A stretch of DNA of 64,000 nt from Rhizobium sp. Leaf453 (GTDB lineage Bacteria > Pseudomonadota > Alphaproteobacteria > Rhizobiales > Rhizobiaceae), in NCBI RefSeq assembly GCF_001425605.1, contig NZ_LMRG01000003.1:124001-188000 (forward strand). The letters are read 5' to 3'. The notes beneath the pieces are model-generated. The model had not been told where the DNA came from and did not search any database. It saw only the letters and a list, made by a program, of their open reading frames with translations. Both the position numbers and the translations under genes were made by a program. How positions within the stretch are numbered: position 1 is the stretch's first letter; every line of letters begins with the position of its first letter. Below, piece after piece: positions 21,604 to 30,043 of the stretch.

Positions 21604-21853
21604 GGCGGGCGCGTTCCGCTTTCAGCTCCTCCAGGAATTCCACGGGATCGACCTTTTCAGGTTCGCCGCTGGCCTTGCCCTCGGCATATTCCCGCTTGAG
21701 CATTTCCAATTCAAGGGCACGGACCTCTTCACGCTGTTCCAGCAGGCGGAGACTATCGCGCATGACTTCGCTGGCGCTGGCATAGCGCCCGCTTTCAACG
21801 AGATCGCGCACAAAACCTTCGTAGCGCGGACCGATATTGTAGCTGGAGGGCAT
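21596..21853 (-). CDS. parD: ParD-type antitoxin (CopG/ribbon-helix-helix)
   Basis: 85 residues. PSSYNIGPRYEGFVRDLVESGRYASASEVMRDSLRLLEQRE is the RHH DNA-binding domain with the ParD motif (SGRY.SASEV.R..LRLLE); the acidic/basic C-terminal tail (VDPVEFLEELKAERARRA) would wrap ParE. ATG at 21851-21853 has AAGGAG 8 bases upstream; the earlier in-frame start is inside the operator. Overlaps parE by 8 bp. Confidence 0.92.
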   Translation of the reverse strand: MPSSYNIGPRYEGFVRDLVESGRYASASEVMRDSLRLLEQREEVRALELEMLKREYAEGKASGEPEKVDPVEFLEELKAERARRA

Positions 21854-21878
21854 AGTTGGCTCCTTTGTTTTAGCCAAG

Positions 21879-21897
21879 ATTATCAGGTTTTGATAAT
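21879..21897. promoter_or_regulatory. parDE operator candidate
   Basis: Perfect dyad ATTATCA-N5-TGATAAT 26 bp upstream of the parD ATG. On the minus strand it overlaps the spacer of a TTGTTA...TAATCT promoter-like pair (17 bp apart), as expected for ParD autoregulation. Confidence 0.6.
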
Positions 21898-21999
21898 TTT
21901 AACAAATAGGGCCGTTGACCTGACAAGCCGGCTGAAGTTGCTCTTGTTGCCGGCGACATGTTGCCCCTTGCCAAGCATATCACCCGCGTCTAAATCTCA

Positions 22000-22105
22000 T
22001 CCCGCTCTAACGGGGTGCCCTTTGTCTTTCGGGATAAATGGCTGAGAGGCTTCATGCCAACCCGAAGAACCTGATCCGGTTTGTACCGGCGGAGGGATTA
22101 GACGG
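22000..22105 (+). ncRNA. TPP riboswitch (THI element)
   Basis: ACGGGGTGCC, the invariant GGCTGAGAG (around 22040), ACCCGAAGAACCTGATCCGG and the closing CGGCGGAGGGATTAG are all present in the right order, ending about 50 bp before thiB. It should lower expression of the thiamine transporter when TPP is high. A weak promoter (TTGCCA at 21968, TAAATC at 21991) would place the transcript start near 22003. Confidence 0.95.
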
Positions 22106-22153
22106 CACGGTTCAGCGCCCTATTCCCATTTTTTGGATTTGAAGGAGGCGCTG

Positions 22154-23164
22154 ATGCGCAAGGCAATTATTCCATTCATGGCGGCACTGGCTGCCTTTTT
22201 CATCTCGTTTTCGGCCCGTGCCGAAGACAAGTTGCTGACGGTCTATACCTATGAGAGCTTCACCAGCGAATGGGGGCCGGCCGCCAAGGTGGCCGAGGCG
22301 TTCGAAAAGACCTGCGCCTGCAAGGTGAACTATGTCAGCGTTGCCGATGGCGTCGAGCTGCTGACGCGGCTGAAGCTTGAGGGTGCCGCCTCCAAGGCAG
22401 ATGTGGTCCTGGGTCTCGACACCAACCTGGTTTCGGAAGCCAAGGCGACCGGTTTCTTTGCACCGCATGGGCTCGATCTTTCGGCGGTCAAGGTGCCCGG
22501 CGGCTTCAGCGACGATACGTTCGTGCCCTACGACTACGGCCATTTTGCCGTCATCTACGATACGCAGACCCTGAAGGAACCGCCGAAGAGCCTGAAGGAA
22601 CTGGTCGAGGGTGATGCCGCCCAGAAGATCGTCATCGAGGATCCGCGCACCTCGACGCCGGGTCTCGGCCTGCTGCTCTGGGTCAAGTCCGTCTATGGCG
22701 ACGAGGCGGGTGCGGCCTGGGCCAAGCTCAAGGATCGCGTGCTGACGGTGACGCCCGGCTGGTCGGAAGCGTACGGCCTGTTCACCAAGGGCGAGGCGCC
22801 GATGGTGCTGTCCTACACGACCTCGCCGGCCTATCACATGGTTGCCGAAAGCACCGACCGCTATCAGGCGGCCGCCTTCTCGGAAGGGCATTATATCCAG
22901 ATCGAAGTGGCCGGCATGACCAAGGCCGCCAAGGATCCGGCGCTTGCCAAGAGCTTCCTGTCCTTCGTTACCGGCCCGGAGTTCCAGTCGATCATTCCGA
23001 CGACCAACTGGATGATGCCGGTTGCCGCCGGCAAGGAGCCGCTGCCGGACGCCTTCGGCAAGCTGGTCAATCCGGAGAAGACATTTTTGATGTCGCCCGA
23101 TGAGGTTGCGGCCAACCGCAAGGCCTGGATCGACGAGTGGCTGGCTGCGATGAGTGTGAATTGA
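22154..23164 (+). CDS. thiB: Thiamine/TPP ABC transporter, periplasmic binding protein
   Basis: 336 residues: signal peptide [23 protein letters not shown], then [32 protein letters not shown], the standard ThiB start, and the family's [27 protein letters not shown] and [12 protein letters not shown] motifs. ATG at 22154 follows AAGGAGG with good spacing; the frame opens 21 bases earlier. Preceded by the TPP riboswitch. Delivers thiamine, TMP or TPP to ThiPQ. Confidence 0.96.
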   Translation: MRKAIIPFMAALAAFFISFSARAEDKLLTVYTYESFTSEWGPAAKVAEAFEKTCACKVNYVSVADGVELLTRLKLEGAASKADVVLGLDTNLVSEAKATGFFAPHGLDLSAVKVPGGFSDDTFVPYDYGHFAVIYDTQTLKEPPKSLKELVEGDAAQKIVIEDPRTSTPGLGLLLWVKSVYGDEAGAAWAKLKDRVLTVTPGWSEAYGLFTKGEAPMVLSYTTSPAYHMVAESTDRYQAAAFSEGHYIQIEVAGMTKAAKDPALAKSFLSFVTGPEFQSIIPTTNWMMPVAAGKEPLPDAFGKLVNPEKTFLMSPDEVAANRKAWIDEWLAAMSVN

Positions 23165-23254
23165 TAGGCTTTTACGCACTTCTCCCCATCCGGGAGCGAC
23201 CAAGTCGATGCGATATGGAGGAATGGCCGGGAACTCGACGGAATCCAGGGTTTC

Positions 23255-23375
23255 CGTCATTCCTGTGCTTGTCACAGGAATCCAGCCAGCCCAAGTCCTT
23301 GGGCTGAAAGAGTCCTTCGGCCCGACGGACGTCGGTCCACTGGATCCCCGCCACAAGGGCGAGGATGACGGAGAT
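23255..23375. repeat. RIME-like mosaic element, family 1, copy A (between thiB and thiP)
   Basis: Built of hairpins: ATTCCTGTGCTTGTCACAGGAAT, GCCCAAGTCCTTGGGC, CCGACGGACGTCGG. The reverse-complement order matches 27986-28108 nearly throughout and shares its central part with 48517-48641. It accounts for most of the 296-bp thiB-thiP gap, which holds no gene. Confidence 0.85.
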
Positions 23376-23460
23376 TGTGGATGCCACCTCGCCCAGGAAC
23401 CATATTCAAGGCTGCCACCAGCTTGAGGGACCGGGCGTGGAATGAGGCGGTAAGGACAGC

Positions 23461-25101
23461 ATGATCGGTCGTATCGAAAGACGTTTGACGCTTGCCGCCG
23501 GCAGCCTTTGCCTGAGCGGCATCGTGCTGTTTGTCGTTCTCGCGGCGGGGGCGCTGCTGGCCTTCGATGAGCCCGGCACGGTGAATGAAGGCGCCACCTT
23601 CGATGCCTATGTCTGGCGTGTTGCACGGTTCACGCTGCTGCAGGCATGCCTATCGACTGGGCTCTCCATCCTGTTTGCCATTCCGGTGGCGCGCGCGCTG
23701 GCGCGGCAGACGGCCTTTCCCGGCCGGGTCTGGGTGTTGCGGCTGATGGCGTTGCCACTTGGGCTGCCGGCGCTGGTGGCGGCGCTTGGGTTGATCGGGA
23801 TCTGGGGGCGGCAGGGTGTGCTGAACTCCGGATTGGCCTGGCTGGGGCTCGGGCAGCCGGTCAGCATTTACGGCCTGTCCGGCATCCTGATCGCCCATGT
23901 CTTCTTCAACATGCCGCTGTCGGCGCGGCTGATGCTGGGTGGGCTGGAGCGCATTCCCGGCGAATACTGGCTGGTCGGCGCCAATCTCGGCATGCGGCCA
24001 CTATCGATCTTCCGCTTCATCGAATGGCCGGCGATCCGCGGATTGCTGCCGGGCATTGCCGGGCTGATCTTCATGCTCTGCGCAACAAGTTTCACCCTGG
24101 TGCTGACGCTCGGGGGCGGACCGGCGGCGAGCACGATCGAGGTGGCGATCTATCAGGCGCTGCGTTTCGATTTCGACCCGCCGCGGGCCATTGCGCTTTC
24201 CATGCTGCAGATCACGGTGACGGCGGCGCTGCTGGTCGCCATCCGGCTGCTGACGCCGACCGTCGATGAGGGCCATGGCAGCGGACGCCTGGTGCGCCGC
24301 TTCGACGGGAGGCGGGGTTTCAGCAAGACCGGCGACGGGTTGGTCATTGCGCTTGCCGTTGTGTTTCTGGTGCTGCCGCTCGCGTCCGTCGTTTCCTCAG
24401 GCTTGCGCTCAAATCTGGTGCGGCTGGTGACGGATCCGCTGGTGCACCGGGCCTTCCTGACCAGTCTCGTCATCGCCGTGGTTTCGGGCCTGTTCTGTGT
24501 CCTCGCAACAGCGGTGATGATCCGGGCGCGGCAGACCGCGCTGTCGTCGCGGCATCCGGCAGGGCTGCCGCGCGGTTTTGCCGCCGGCATTTCGGCCAGC
24601 ACCTCGCTGATCCTGCTGGTGCCGCCGGTCGTGCTGGGCGCCGGCTGGTTCCTGCTGCTCAGACCCTTTGGAGACGTCGCGCTGTTCGCGCCGCTTCTCG
24701 TCATCCTCATCAACATGCTGATGGCCATGCCCTTCGTCCACCGGGTGCTGGAACCGGCGATCTCAACGCATTCGGCCCGGACAAGCCGGCTTTCGGCCAG
24801 CCTCGGCCTCGGCGGCTGGAACCGGCTGCGTTTCATCGACTGGCCCGGACTACGCAAGCCGTTCCTGATGGCGCTATCCTTTGCCTGCGCCCTGTCGCTC
24901 GGCGATCTCGGCGCCGTCGCCCTGTTCGGCTCGCAGGACATGGTGACTTTGCCCTGGCTGCTTTACAGCCGCATGGGCAGTTATCGCTCCACCGATGCGG
25001 CCGGACTGGCGCTGTTTCTCGGGCTGATCTGCCTGATCCTGACGATCGCCGGCACACCGGCGGCGGCCAAAGACGATAAAAGGAAACCGGATGCCGACTG
25101 A
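23461..25101 (+). CDS. thiP: Thiamine/TPP ABC transporter permease
   Basis: 546-residue fused permease with about 12 membrane helices and two binding-protein-dependent transport domains, each with an EAA-like loop (GANLGMRPLSIFRFIEWPAIRG near residue 175; LSASLGLGGWNRLRFIDWPGLRK near 445). ATG at 23461. Its stop overlaps the thiQ start by 11 bp. Fusion of the two halves is normal for ThiP. Confidence 0.95.
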   Translation: MIGRIERRLTLAAGSLCLSGIVLFVVLAAGALLAFDEPGTVNEGATFDAYVWRVARFTLLQACLSTGLSILFAIPVARALARQTAFPGRVWVLRLMALPLGLPALVAALGLIGIWGRQGVLNSGLAWLGLGQPVSIYGLSGILIAHVFFNMPLSARLMLGGLERIPGEYWLVGANLGMRPLSIFRFIEWPAIRGLLPGIAGLIFMLCATSFTLVLTLGGGPAASTIEVAIYQALRFDFDPPRAIALSMLQITVTAALLVAIRLLTPTVDEGHGSGRLVRRFDGRRGFSKTGDGLVIALAVVFLVLPLASVVSSGLRSNLVRLVTDPLVHRAFLTSLVIAVVSGLFCVLATAVMIRARQTALSSRHPAGLPRGFAAGISASTSLILLVPPVVLGAGWFLLLRPFGDVALFAPLLVILINMLMAMPFVHRVLEPAISTHSARTSRLSASLGLGGWNRLRFIDWPGLRKPFLMALSFACALSLGDLGAVALFGSQDMVTLPWLLYSRMGSYRSTDAAGLALFLGLICLILTIAGTPAAAKDDKRKPDAD

Positions 25102-25819
25102 AACCGATCGAACGGAGATCGCTGTCCGCCTGCGCAATGTGCTGGTCCGGTTCGACAGGACGGAGCTGCGGTTCGATTGCGCCCTGCCGAAGGGGCAGAT
25201 CATCGCGATCACAGGGGCATCCGGTTCCGGCAAGTCGACGCTGCTGAATGTCATTGCCGGTTTCGAGAACCCGGATGCCGGGCGGGTGGAGATTCTCGGC
25301 GAGGATGCCGCCGGTCGCGATCCCGCCGAGCGGCCGGTTTCGGTGATCTTCCAGGAGCATAATCTGTTTTCGCATCTGGATGTCGCCACCAATATCGGGC
25401 TCGGCATCGATCCGGCGTTGAAGCTCGGCGTCAAGGAACGGGCGCGCATCGCGGCCGCGCTGGGCCGGGTCGGGCTCGATGGTTTCGCCAAACGCATGCC
25501 GCCGACGCTGTCGGGCGGCGAACGCCAGCGTGTGGCGCTGGCGCGCGCTCTCGTGCGCAAGAAGCCGATCCTGCTGCTCGACGAACCCTTCGCGGCGCTC
25601 GATCCGGGCCTGCGCGCCGGCATGAGCAGCCTACTGCTCGACCTGCATCGTCAGGAAGGCAACACGATGCTGATCATCACGCACCATCCCGACGATGTCC
25701 GTGCGCTCGCCGACAGTGTCCTTTTCCTCGACGAGGGCCGCATCCTGTTGCACGAGCCGACCGAAAACTTCCTCACCCATCGCGATATTCCCGCTGTCGA
25801 GCGTTTTCTCGGCCGGTGA
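25091..25819 (+). CDS. thiQ: Thiamine/TPP ABC transporter ATP-binding protein
   Basis: 242-residue ABC ATPase. Walker A GASGSGKST, Q-loop (VIFQEHNLF), signature LSGGERQRVALARAL, Walker B PILLLDEPFAALDP and switch His (IITHHPDDV) are intact. Short N-terminus typical of ThiQ. ATG at 25091 lies inside the end of thiP, indicating coupling. The stop overlaps the terminator stem. Confidence 0.95.
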   Translation: MPTETDRTEIAVRLRNVLVRFDRTELRFDCALPKGQIIAITGASGSGKSTLLNVIAGFENPDAGRVEILGEDAAGRDPAERPVSVIFQEHNLFSHLDVATNIGLGIDPALKLGVKERARIAAALGRVGLDGFAKRMPPTLSGGERQRVALARALVRKKPILLLDEPFAALDPGLRAGMSSLLLDLHRQEGNTMLIITHHPDDVRALADSVLFLDEGRILLHEPTENFLTHRDIPAVERFLGR

Positions 25820-25839
25820 GCATCGCAGGCGATGCTTTT
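25819..25839 (+). terminator. Terminator after thiQ
   Basis: AGCATCGC/GCGATGCT stem with a tight loop followed by TTT, starting on the last base of the thiQ stop codon. Short T-run, so moderate strength. Confidence 0.6.
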
Positions 25840-26028
25840 GCCACAATTTGAACGCCGGCCCATGCGAGGGGCGTTGATGTGCCTGGTGGCGTCATGTTCG
25901 CGTATACGTTGCCGGGATACAACGGGGCATTTATTTCTGAATATCAGCTAGGCACGTAAGGCGCGAATAGGCTACAGCAGGCATTGCTGAAACGGTCGCC
26001 TGGCCTATGTACGTGGCTGTAAAAACAT

Positions 26029-26059
26029 GAATTTTCGCGTGGTGTTAGCCTGAAAATTC
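26029..26059. promoter_or_regulatory. Inverted repeat upstream of the M48 peptidase gene
   Basis: GAATTTTC and GAAAATTC, 8-bp perfect arms 15 bases apart, ending 36 bp before the start codon at 26096. Could be an operator or 5'-UTR hairpin. The rest of 25840-26095 shows nothing recognisable. Confidence 0.4.
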
Positions 26060-26095
26060 GTGGCGTTGGCATCAAGACTGGAGACGAGCTGAGGC

Positions 26096-27607
26096 ATGAC
26101 GAGAGGGACGGGCACGGATAGGCAATCTGCGGAGAAGCGCTCCGGCCTGCGCGTGCATACGGTCGTGGCGCTGTTGGGTACGCTGTTGCTTTCCGGCTGC
26201 CAGACGGCGATCGAGCAGAGCTACGAGCCCAGCGTCTCGCCGTCGTCCAATCCGCAGATCGTCGAGGAAGTGCAGAAGAACGATCCGCGCGCCCAGGTCG
26301 GCGCGCGCGAGCATCCGCGCATCGTTGCCAGCTATGGCGGCGAATATCAGGATGCAAAGACCGAGCGGCTGGTGGCCCGCATCACCGGCGCGCTGACGGC
26401 GGTTTCGGAGAATCCGAACCAGTCCTATCGAATCACCATTCTCAATTCGCCGGCGATCAACGCCTTCGCGCTGCCGGGCGGTTATCTCTATGTGACGCGC
26501 GGGCTGCTGGCTTTGGCCGACGACGCTTCGGAAGTGGCCGCCGTGCTCAGCCACGAAATGGCCCACGTCACCGCCAATCACGGCATCGAGCGGCAGCAGC
26601 GCGAGGAGGCGGAAGTCATCGCCAGCCGCGTCGTCTCGGAAGTCCTGTCCAGCGATCTCGCCGGCAAGCAGGCCTTGGCGCGTGGCAAGCTGCGCCTCGC
26701 GGCCTTCTCGCGAAACCAGGAGCTGCAGGCCGACGTGATCGGCGTGCGTATGCTGGGCGAGGCGGGCTATGATCCCTATGCGGCGGCGCGCTTCCTCGAT
26801 TCGATGGCGGCCTATGCCCGCTTCTCCTCGGTCGATCCCGACAGCGACCAGAGCCTGGACTTCCTGTCGAGCCATCCGAGCGCGCCGCAACGCGTCGATC
26901 TCGCCCGCCGTCATGCCCGTGCCTTCGGTGCGGAGGGAACCGTGGGGGATCGTGGTCGAGACTATTATCTCGCCGGGATCGACGGCCTGCTCTATGGCGA
27001 TAGCCCGCAGGAGGGTTACGTCCGTGGCCAGACCTTCCTGCATGGCAAGCTGGGCATCCGTTTCGATGTGCCCTCGGGTTTCCAGATCGACAACAAGGCG
27101 GAAGCGGTGCTGGCCACCGGTCCCGGCGAAGTGGCGATCCGCTTCGATGGCGTCGCCGACACGCAGAAGCGCAGCCTGACCGATTATATCGGCAGCGGCT
27201 GGGTGACCGGCCTGCAGCCGGACACGATCCATGCCATCACCGTCAACGGCCTTGAGGCTGCCACCGCGCGCGCGACCGCCGAGCGCTGGGATTTCGACGT
27301 GACGGTGATCCGCATCGACACGCAAATCTACCGTTTCCTGACCGCCGTGCCGAAGGGTACACCGAGCCTCGAGCCGACCGCCGATGTTCTGCGCGCATCC
27401 TTCCGCCGCATGACCCCGCAAGAAGCCGCCGCCCTCAAGCCGCTGCGCATCCGCGTCATCACCGCCAAGCCCGGCGACACGATGGCCACCCTGTCGGCGC
27501 GAATGATGGGCACCGACCGCAAGCTCGACCTCTTCCGTATGATCAACGCGCTGCAGCTCACCTCGACGGTGAAGCCGGGCGACAAGGTGAAGATCATTTC
27601 GGAGTGA
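26096..27607 (+). CDS. M48 family metallopeptidase lipoprotein (BepA/YfgC-like) with C-terminal LysM-like region
   Basis: 503 residues. N-terminal LLGTLLLSGC lipobox (Cys about residue 34), then the M48 domain with HEMAH zinc motif (in AAVLSHEMAHVTANHG), the third ligand Glu in ELQADVIGVRML, and the SSHPSAPQRVDLAR motif. The C-terminal part ends in a LysM-like module (ITAKPGDTMATLSARM...LFRMINAL...VKPGDKVKII). Periplasmic, probably involved in outer-membrane protein quality control, as for BepA. No TPR repeats as in E. coli BepA are evident. ATG at 26096; the basic 20-residue extension before the lipobox is a bit long. Confidence 0.88.
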   Translation: MTRGTGTDRQSAEKRSGLRVHTVVALLGTLLLSGCQTAIEQSYEPSVSPSSNPQIVEEVQKNDPRAQVGAREHPRIVASYGGEYQDAKTERLVARITGALTAVSENPNQSYRITILNSPAINAFALPGGYLYVTRGLLALADDASEVAAVLSHEMAHVTANHGIERQQREEAEVIASRVVSEVLSSDLAGKQALARGKLRLAAFSRNQELQADVIGVRMLGEAGYDPYAAARFLDSMAAYARFSSVDPDSDQSLDFLSSHPSAPQRVDLARRHARAFGAEGTVGDRGRDYYLAGIDGLLYGDSPQEGYVRGQTFLHGKLGIRFDVPSGFQIDNKAEAVLATGPGEVAIRFDGVADTQKRSLTDYIGSGWVTGLQPDTIHAITVNGLEAATARATAERWDFDVTVIRIDTQIYRFLTAVPKGTPSLEPTADVLRASFRRMTPQEAAALKPLRIRVITAKPGDTMATLSARMMGTDRKLDLFRMINALQLTSTVKPGDKVKIISE

Positions 27608-27639
27608 GACTGCTCGCGGTGTGTTGGCGTCGTGAGAGG

Positions 27640-27879
27640 CTATTGAAAATCCACGGTCCCAGCTGGCGTTTTGTCCCGTGCTAAGTCGAGTTCGACACCG
27701 CCAACCTGCCGACCGATCGCAGCAAGTTCGGAACCCAGACGGATATCTTTCGGCGAGTGTATTGCATTTTCGATGATGTGATGAATTTCTGCTTCGAGGC
27801 TGCGGCCATGTCAGGCAGCTTGCTTTTCCAGCGCTCGATAGGTGGCGTCCGGCAAATCCTTGATGATTATCGTGGTCAT
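27640..27879 (-). pseudogene. FitA-like ribbon-helix-helix antitoxin, broken by an in-frame TGA
   Basis: Reading from ATG at 27877-27879: MTTIIIKDLPDATYRALEKQAA, then TGA (27811-27813), then in the same frame HGRSLEAEIHHIIENAI...RLGSELAAIG and TPAGTVDF before TAG at 27640-27642. Both halves together form a full FitA/plasmid-stability antitoxin, in which the stop sits where most members have Arg (CGA to TGA). No VapC/FitB-type toxin gene adjoins it, so this is a decayed orphan. A sequencing error is the main alternative. Confidence 0.75.
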
Positions 27880-27985
27880 CGCTTCGCCCCACGCGGTCGA
27901 CTGGCAACATAGAGCCTGGCATTGCCGATGCAGACTGATGACAGGCACAGAAGCTGGTTGTTTGACGAAAGCCGCACCCCACTCT

Positions 27986-28108
27986 CCATCATGCTCGCCC
28001 TTGTGGCGGGCATCCGGCGACCCGACGTCCGTCGGGTCAAGAGACTCTTTCAGCTCAAGGACTTGAGCTGGCTGGATTCCTGTGACGAGCACAGGAATGA
28101 GGGAGGGG
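27986..28108. repeat. RIME-like mosaic element, family 1, copy B
   Basis: Contains GACCCGACGTCCGTCGGGTC, CTCAAGGACTTGAG and ATTCCTGTGACGAGCACAGGAAT. It is the reverse-oriented counterpart of copy A at 23255-23375. With the pseudogene it explains most of the 572-bp gap 27608-28179. Confidence 0.85.
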
Positions 28109-28179
28109 ATGGTAATCGCCCAATGCCTCAGCCGACTCGGCCCGACATTGCCGCGCCTTTATTCGGCATATATAAGCCC

Positions 28180-29043
28180 TCAGCCCGCCATCGCCAGCAC
28201 GGGCGCTTCCGCCACCAGTGCGATCCGGAGCTTTTCCAGCGCCCGGGTTTCGATCTGGCGGACGCGTTCCTTGGAAATGCCGAGATCGGCGCCGAGTTCC
28301 TCGAGCGTCGCACTGTCTTCCGAGAGGCGGCGGGCGCTGATGATCTTCATTTCGCGCTCGTTCAGCTGGCAGAGCGCGTGGCTCAGCCAGACGCGGCGTC
28401 GTTCGCCGTCGATCATGTCGCAGACCTGCTCGTCGGGCAGAGGGGCGTCGCAGGCCAAGAGGTCGAGGCGTTCGCCGCTGTCGGAATCGCCGGATGAAAT
28501 CGGAGCCTGCAGCGAGGCGTCGCTGCTGGAGAGACGCGCATCCATCGTCTGGACATCGGCGAGGCTGACGCCGAGTGCAGTGGCGATTTCCTCATGCACG
28601 GCGCGTGCGGTGAGCTGGCGGTCGCCCTGGGCGAGTTTGGCGCGCAGACGGCGCAGGTTGAAGAACAGCGCCTTCTGCGCCGAGGAGGTGCCGCCGCGCA
28701 CGATCGACCAGTTGCGCAGCACGTAATCCTGCATGGAGGCGCGAATCCACCAGCTGGCATAGGTGGAAAAGCGGACCTCGCGGCTCGGCTCGAACCGGGC
28801 AGCCGCCTCCAGCAGACCGATATGACCCTCCTGGACCAGATCGCTCATCGGCAGGCCGAAATTGTGGAATTTCGAGGCCATTGAGATCACCAGACGCATA
28901 TGGGCCATGGCGATCTTGTTGCGGGCGTCCTGATCGTGATGATCTTTCCAGGCCAGCGCCAGCGCATGCTCCTCATGTCTTTCGAGATAGGGGGCCGCCA
29001 TGGCGATCTTGATCATGCGTCTGTCTGCTGAGAGGTTCTTCAT
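28180..29043 (-). CDS. rpoH2: RNA polymerase sigma-32-type factor, RpoH2 class
   Basis: 287-residue sigma factor. Region 2 is FGLPMSDLVQEGHIGLLEAAARFEP...FSTYASWWIRASMQDYVLRNWSIVR; the RpoH box appears as AQKALFFNLRRLRAKL; region 4 is TLEELGADLGISKERVRQIETRALEKLR. MKNLSADRRMIKIAMAAPYL resembles the RpoH2 rather than the RpoH1 group of rhizobia; RpoH2 is usually under general-stress control. ATG at 29041-29043 with GGAG 7 bases upstream. I did not find a clear ECF-type promoter in the upstream gap. Confidence 0.9.
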   Translation of the reverse strand: MKNLSADRRMIKIAMAAPYLERHEEHALALAWKDHHDQDARNKIAMAHMRLVISMASKFHNFGLPMSDLVQEGHIGLLEAAARFEPSREVRFSTYASWWIRASMQDYVLRNWSIVRGGTSSAQKALFFNLRRLRAKLAQGDRQLTARAVHEEIATALGVSLADVQTMDARLSSSDASLQAPISSGDSDSGERLDLLACDAPLPDEQVCDMIDGERRRVWLSHALCQLNEREMKIISARRLSEDSATLEELGADLGISKERVRQIETRALEKLRIALVAEAPVLAMAG

Positions 29044-29232
29044 CGGCTACTCCATGACGGGCACGAGAGTGTGCCGCTGAACGATAAGTCGATCCTGTTT
29101 TCGGGAATTCCGTCTCTGAAGGTTGACCAGCACGCGGAACGCCCTACTTCCTGATGAGGAGCTGATCCCGACCCGCAGATCGTTGCGATGGGAGCAGACG
29201 TGTTCAAACGCGTGACAATGAGAAAAGTTCCA

Positions 29233-29270
29233 TGCTGCCCTCATATTTTGTGAGGACGGCACGTTTTTTT
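29233..29270 (+). terminator. Rho-independent terminator with no obvious gene
   Basis: TGCTGCCCTCA and TGAGGACGGCA pair over 11 positions (one mismatch, one G-U) around a 7-base loop and are followed by seven T. It faces the plus strand, yet no plus-strand gene lies upstream before rpoH2. Confidence 0.7.
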
Positions 29271-29398
29271 GCGCCTGCGGCGCGAATCACTAAAAATGTC
29301 GGAAAATCAATGTCATGCGGGGCGTGCGAAGATGATTCGCCGGGATTTCGCTGTGATTGCCGAGGGTTGCGCCGCATTTGTTGTGCGGCGCACTTTTT
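29271..29398 (+). ncRNA. Candidate small RNA between two terminators
   Basis: The second terminator at 29368-29398 is a perfect 9-bp stem (TGCGCCGCA/TGCGGCGCA, 7-base loop) followed by C and five T. Between it and the terminator at 29233 lie about 100 bases with an internal 8-bp dyad GCGAATCA/TGATTCGC and no start codon with a useful frame. A weak promoter (TTGCGC, 16 bp, TAAAAA) could start a transcript near 29306. Alternatives: leader of the GNAT gene with an attenuator, or chance. Confidence 0.35.
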
Positions 29399-29410
29399 GT
29401 CGCTTGCCCG

Positions 29411-29435
29411 AAAAGTTAAAAAAGCGTTAACTTTT
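29411..29435. promoter_or_regulatory. CtrA-like box in a 9-bp inverted repeat
   Basis: TTAA-N7-TTAAC at 29416-29431 matches the full CtrA consensus. It is embedded in a perfect dyad AAAAGTTAA/TTAACTTTT, which CtrA sites normally lack. It lies 92 bp before the GNAT gene start and just after the candidate RNA's terminator. Confidence 0.5.
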
Positions 29436-29527
29436 GACTGTTGTCCCCATATGTAGCCTGTGAGTTCGCAAGGACTTGAGGTTGCGCCGGGATTACTGTT
29501 TGCACGGCATCGGTCTAGAGTTGCGCT

Positions 29528-30034
29528 ATGAAAACATTATCCATCGAGGTGCGGCCCGGCGAGCCGAGAGATGCTGCCTCCATCTCGGACGTGCACCGCG
29601 TCTCCTGGCTGCAGGCCTATAGCGGCCTCATTCCGCACAAGCCCCTGACCCAGATGGTCAACCGGCGTGACTTCAACTGGTGGCGCAAGGCGACGCGCGG
29701 ACCATCGACCCTGCTCGTCATCGAGGTTGCCGGTGTCATCGCCGGTTATGCCACGCTCGGCCTTAACCGTGCCCGCGCTTTGCCGCAGGAAGGCGAAGTC
29801 TATGAACTCTACCTGCGTCCGGAATATCAGGGCATCGGTCTCGGCCGCATCCTGTTCGGCGAAGCCAAGAGCCTGCTGAAATCGCTGGGCTGCCAAGGCC
29901 TCGTCGTCTGGTGCCTGGAAGACAGCCACCATGCCGACCGGTTCTTCCGCATGGCCGGCGGCCGCGACATGTGCGAGGGCATGGAAGATTTCGGCGAGAA
30001 GAACCTGAAGAAGATCGGCTATATCTGGGACTGA
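29528..30034 (+). CDS. GNAT family N-acetyltransferase
   Basis: 168 residues with the RimI-like pattern: RPGEPRDAASISDVHRVSWLQAYSGLIP at the start, VYELYLRPEYQGIGLGRILF as the acetyl-CoA pyrophosphate loop (Q-x-x-G-x-G), and WCLEDSHHADRFFRMAGG near the C-terminus. Acceptor unknown. ATG at 29528. A CtrA-like box lies upstream. Ends 9 bp before the stop of the convergent exported-protein gene. Confidence 0.88.
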   Translation: MKTLSIEVRPGEPRDAASISDVHRVSWLQAYSGLIPHKPLTQMVNRRDFNWWRKATRGPSTLLVIEVAGVIAGYATLGLNRARALPQEGEVYELYLRPEYQGIGLGRILFGEAKSLLKSLGCQGLVVWCLEDSHHADRFFRMAGGRDMCEGMEDFGEKNLKKIGYIWD

Positions 30035-30043
30035 GTTCCCGCC

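Noticed and set aside
22112..23626. 504-codon minus-strand frame across thiB
   Set aside because: Antisense to thiB and the repeat; no domain.
26072..27982. 636-codon minus-strand frame opposite the M48 peptidase gene
   Set aside because: Antisense to a gene with clear lipobox and HEMAH motif; translation has no family features.
27811..28092. Single longer ORF including the FitA N-terminus
   Set aside because: Its upstream half is read-through of the mosaic repeat; the natural start is the ATG at 27877-27879.
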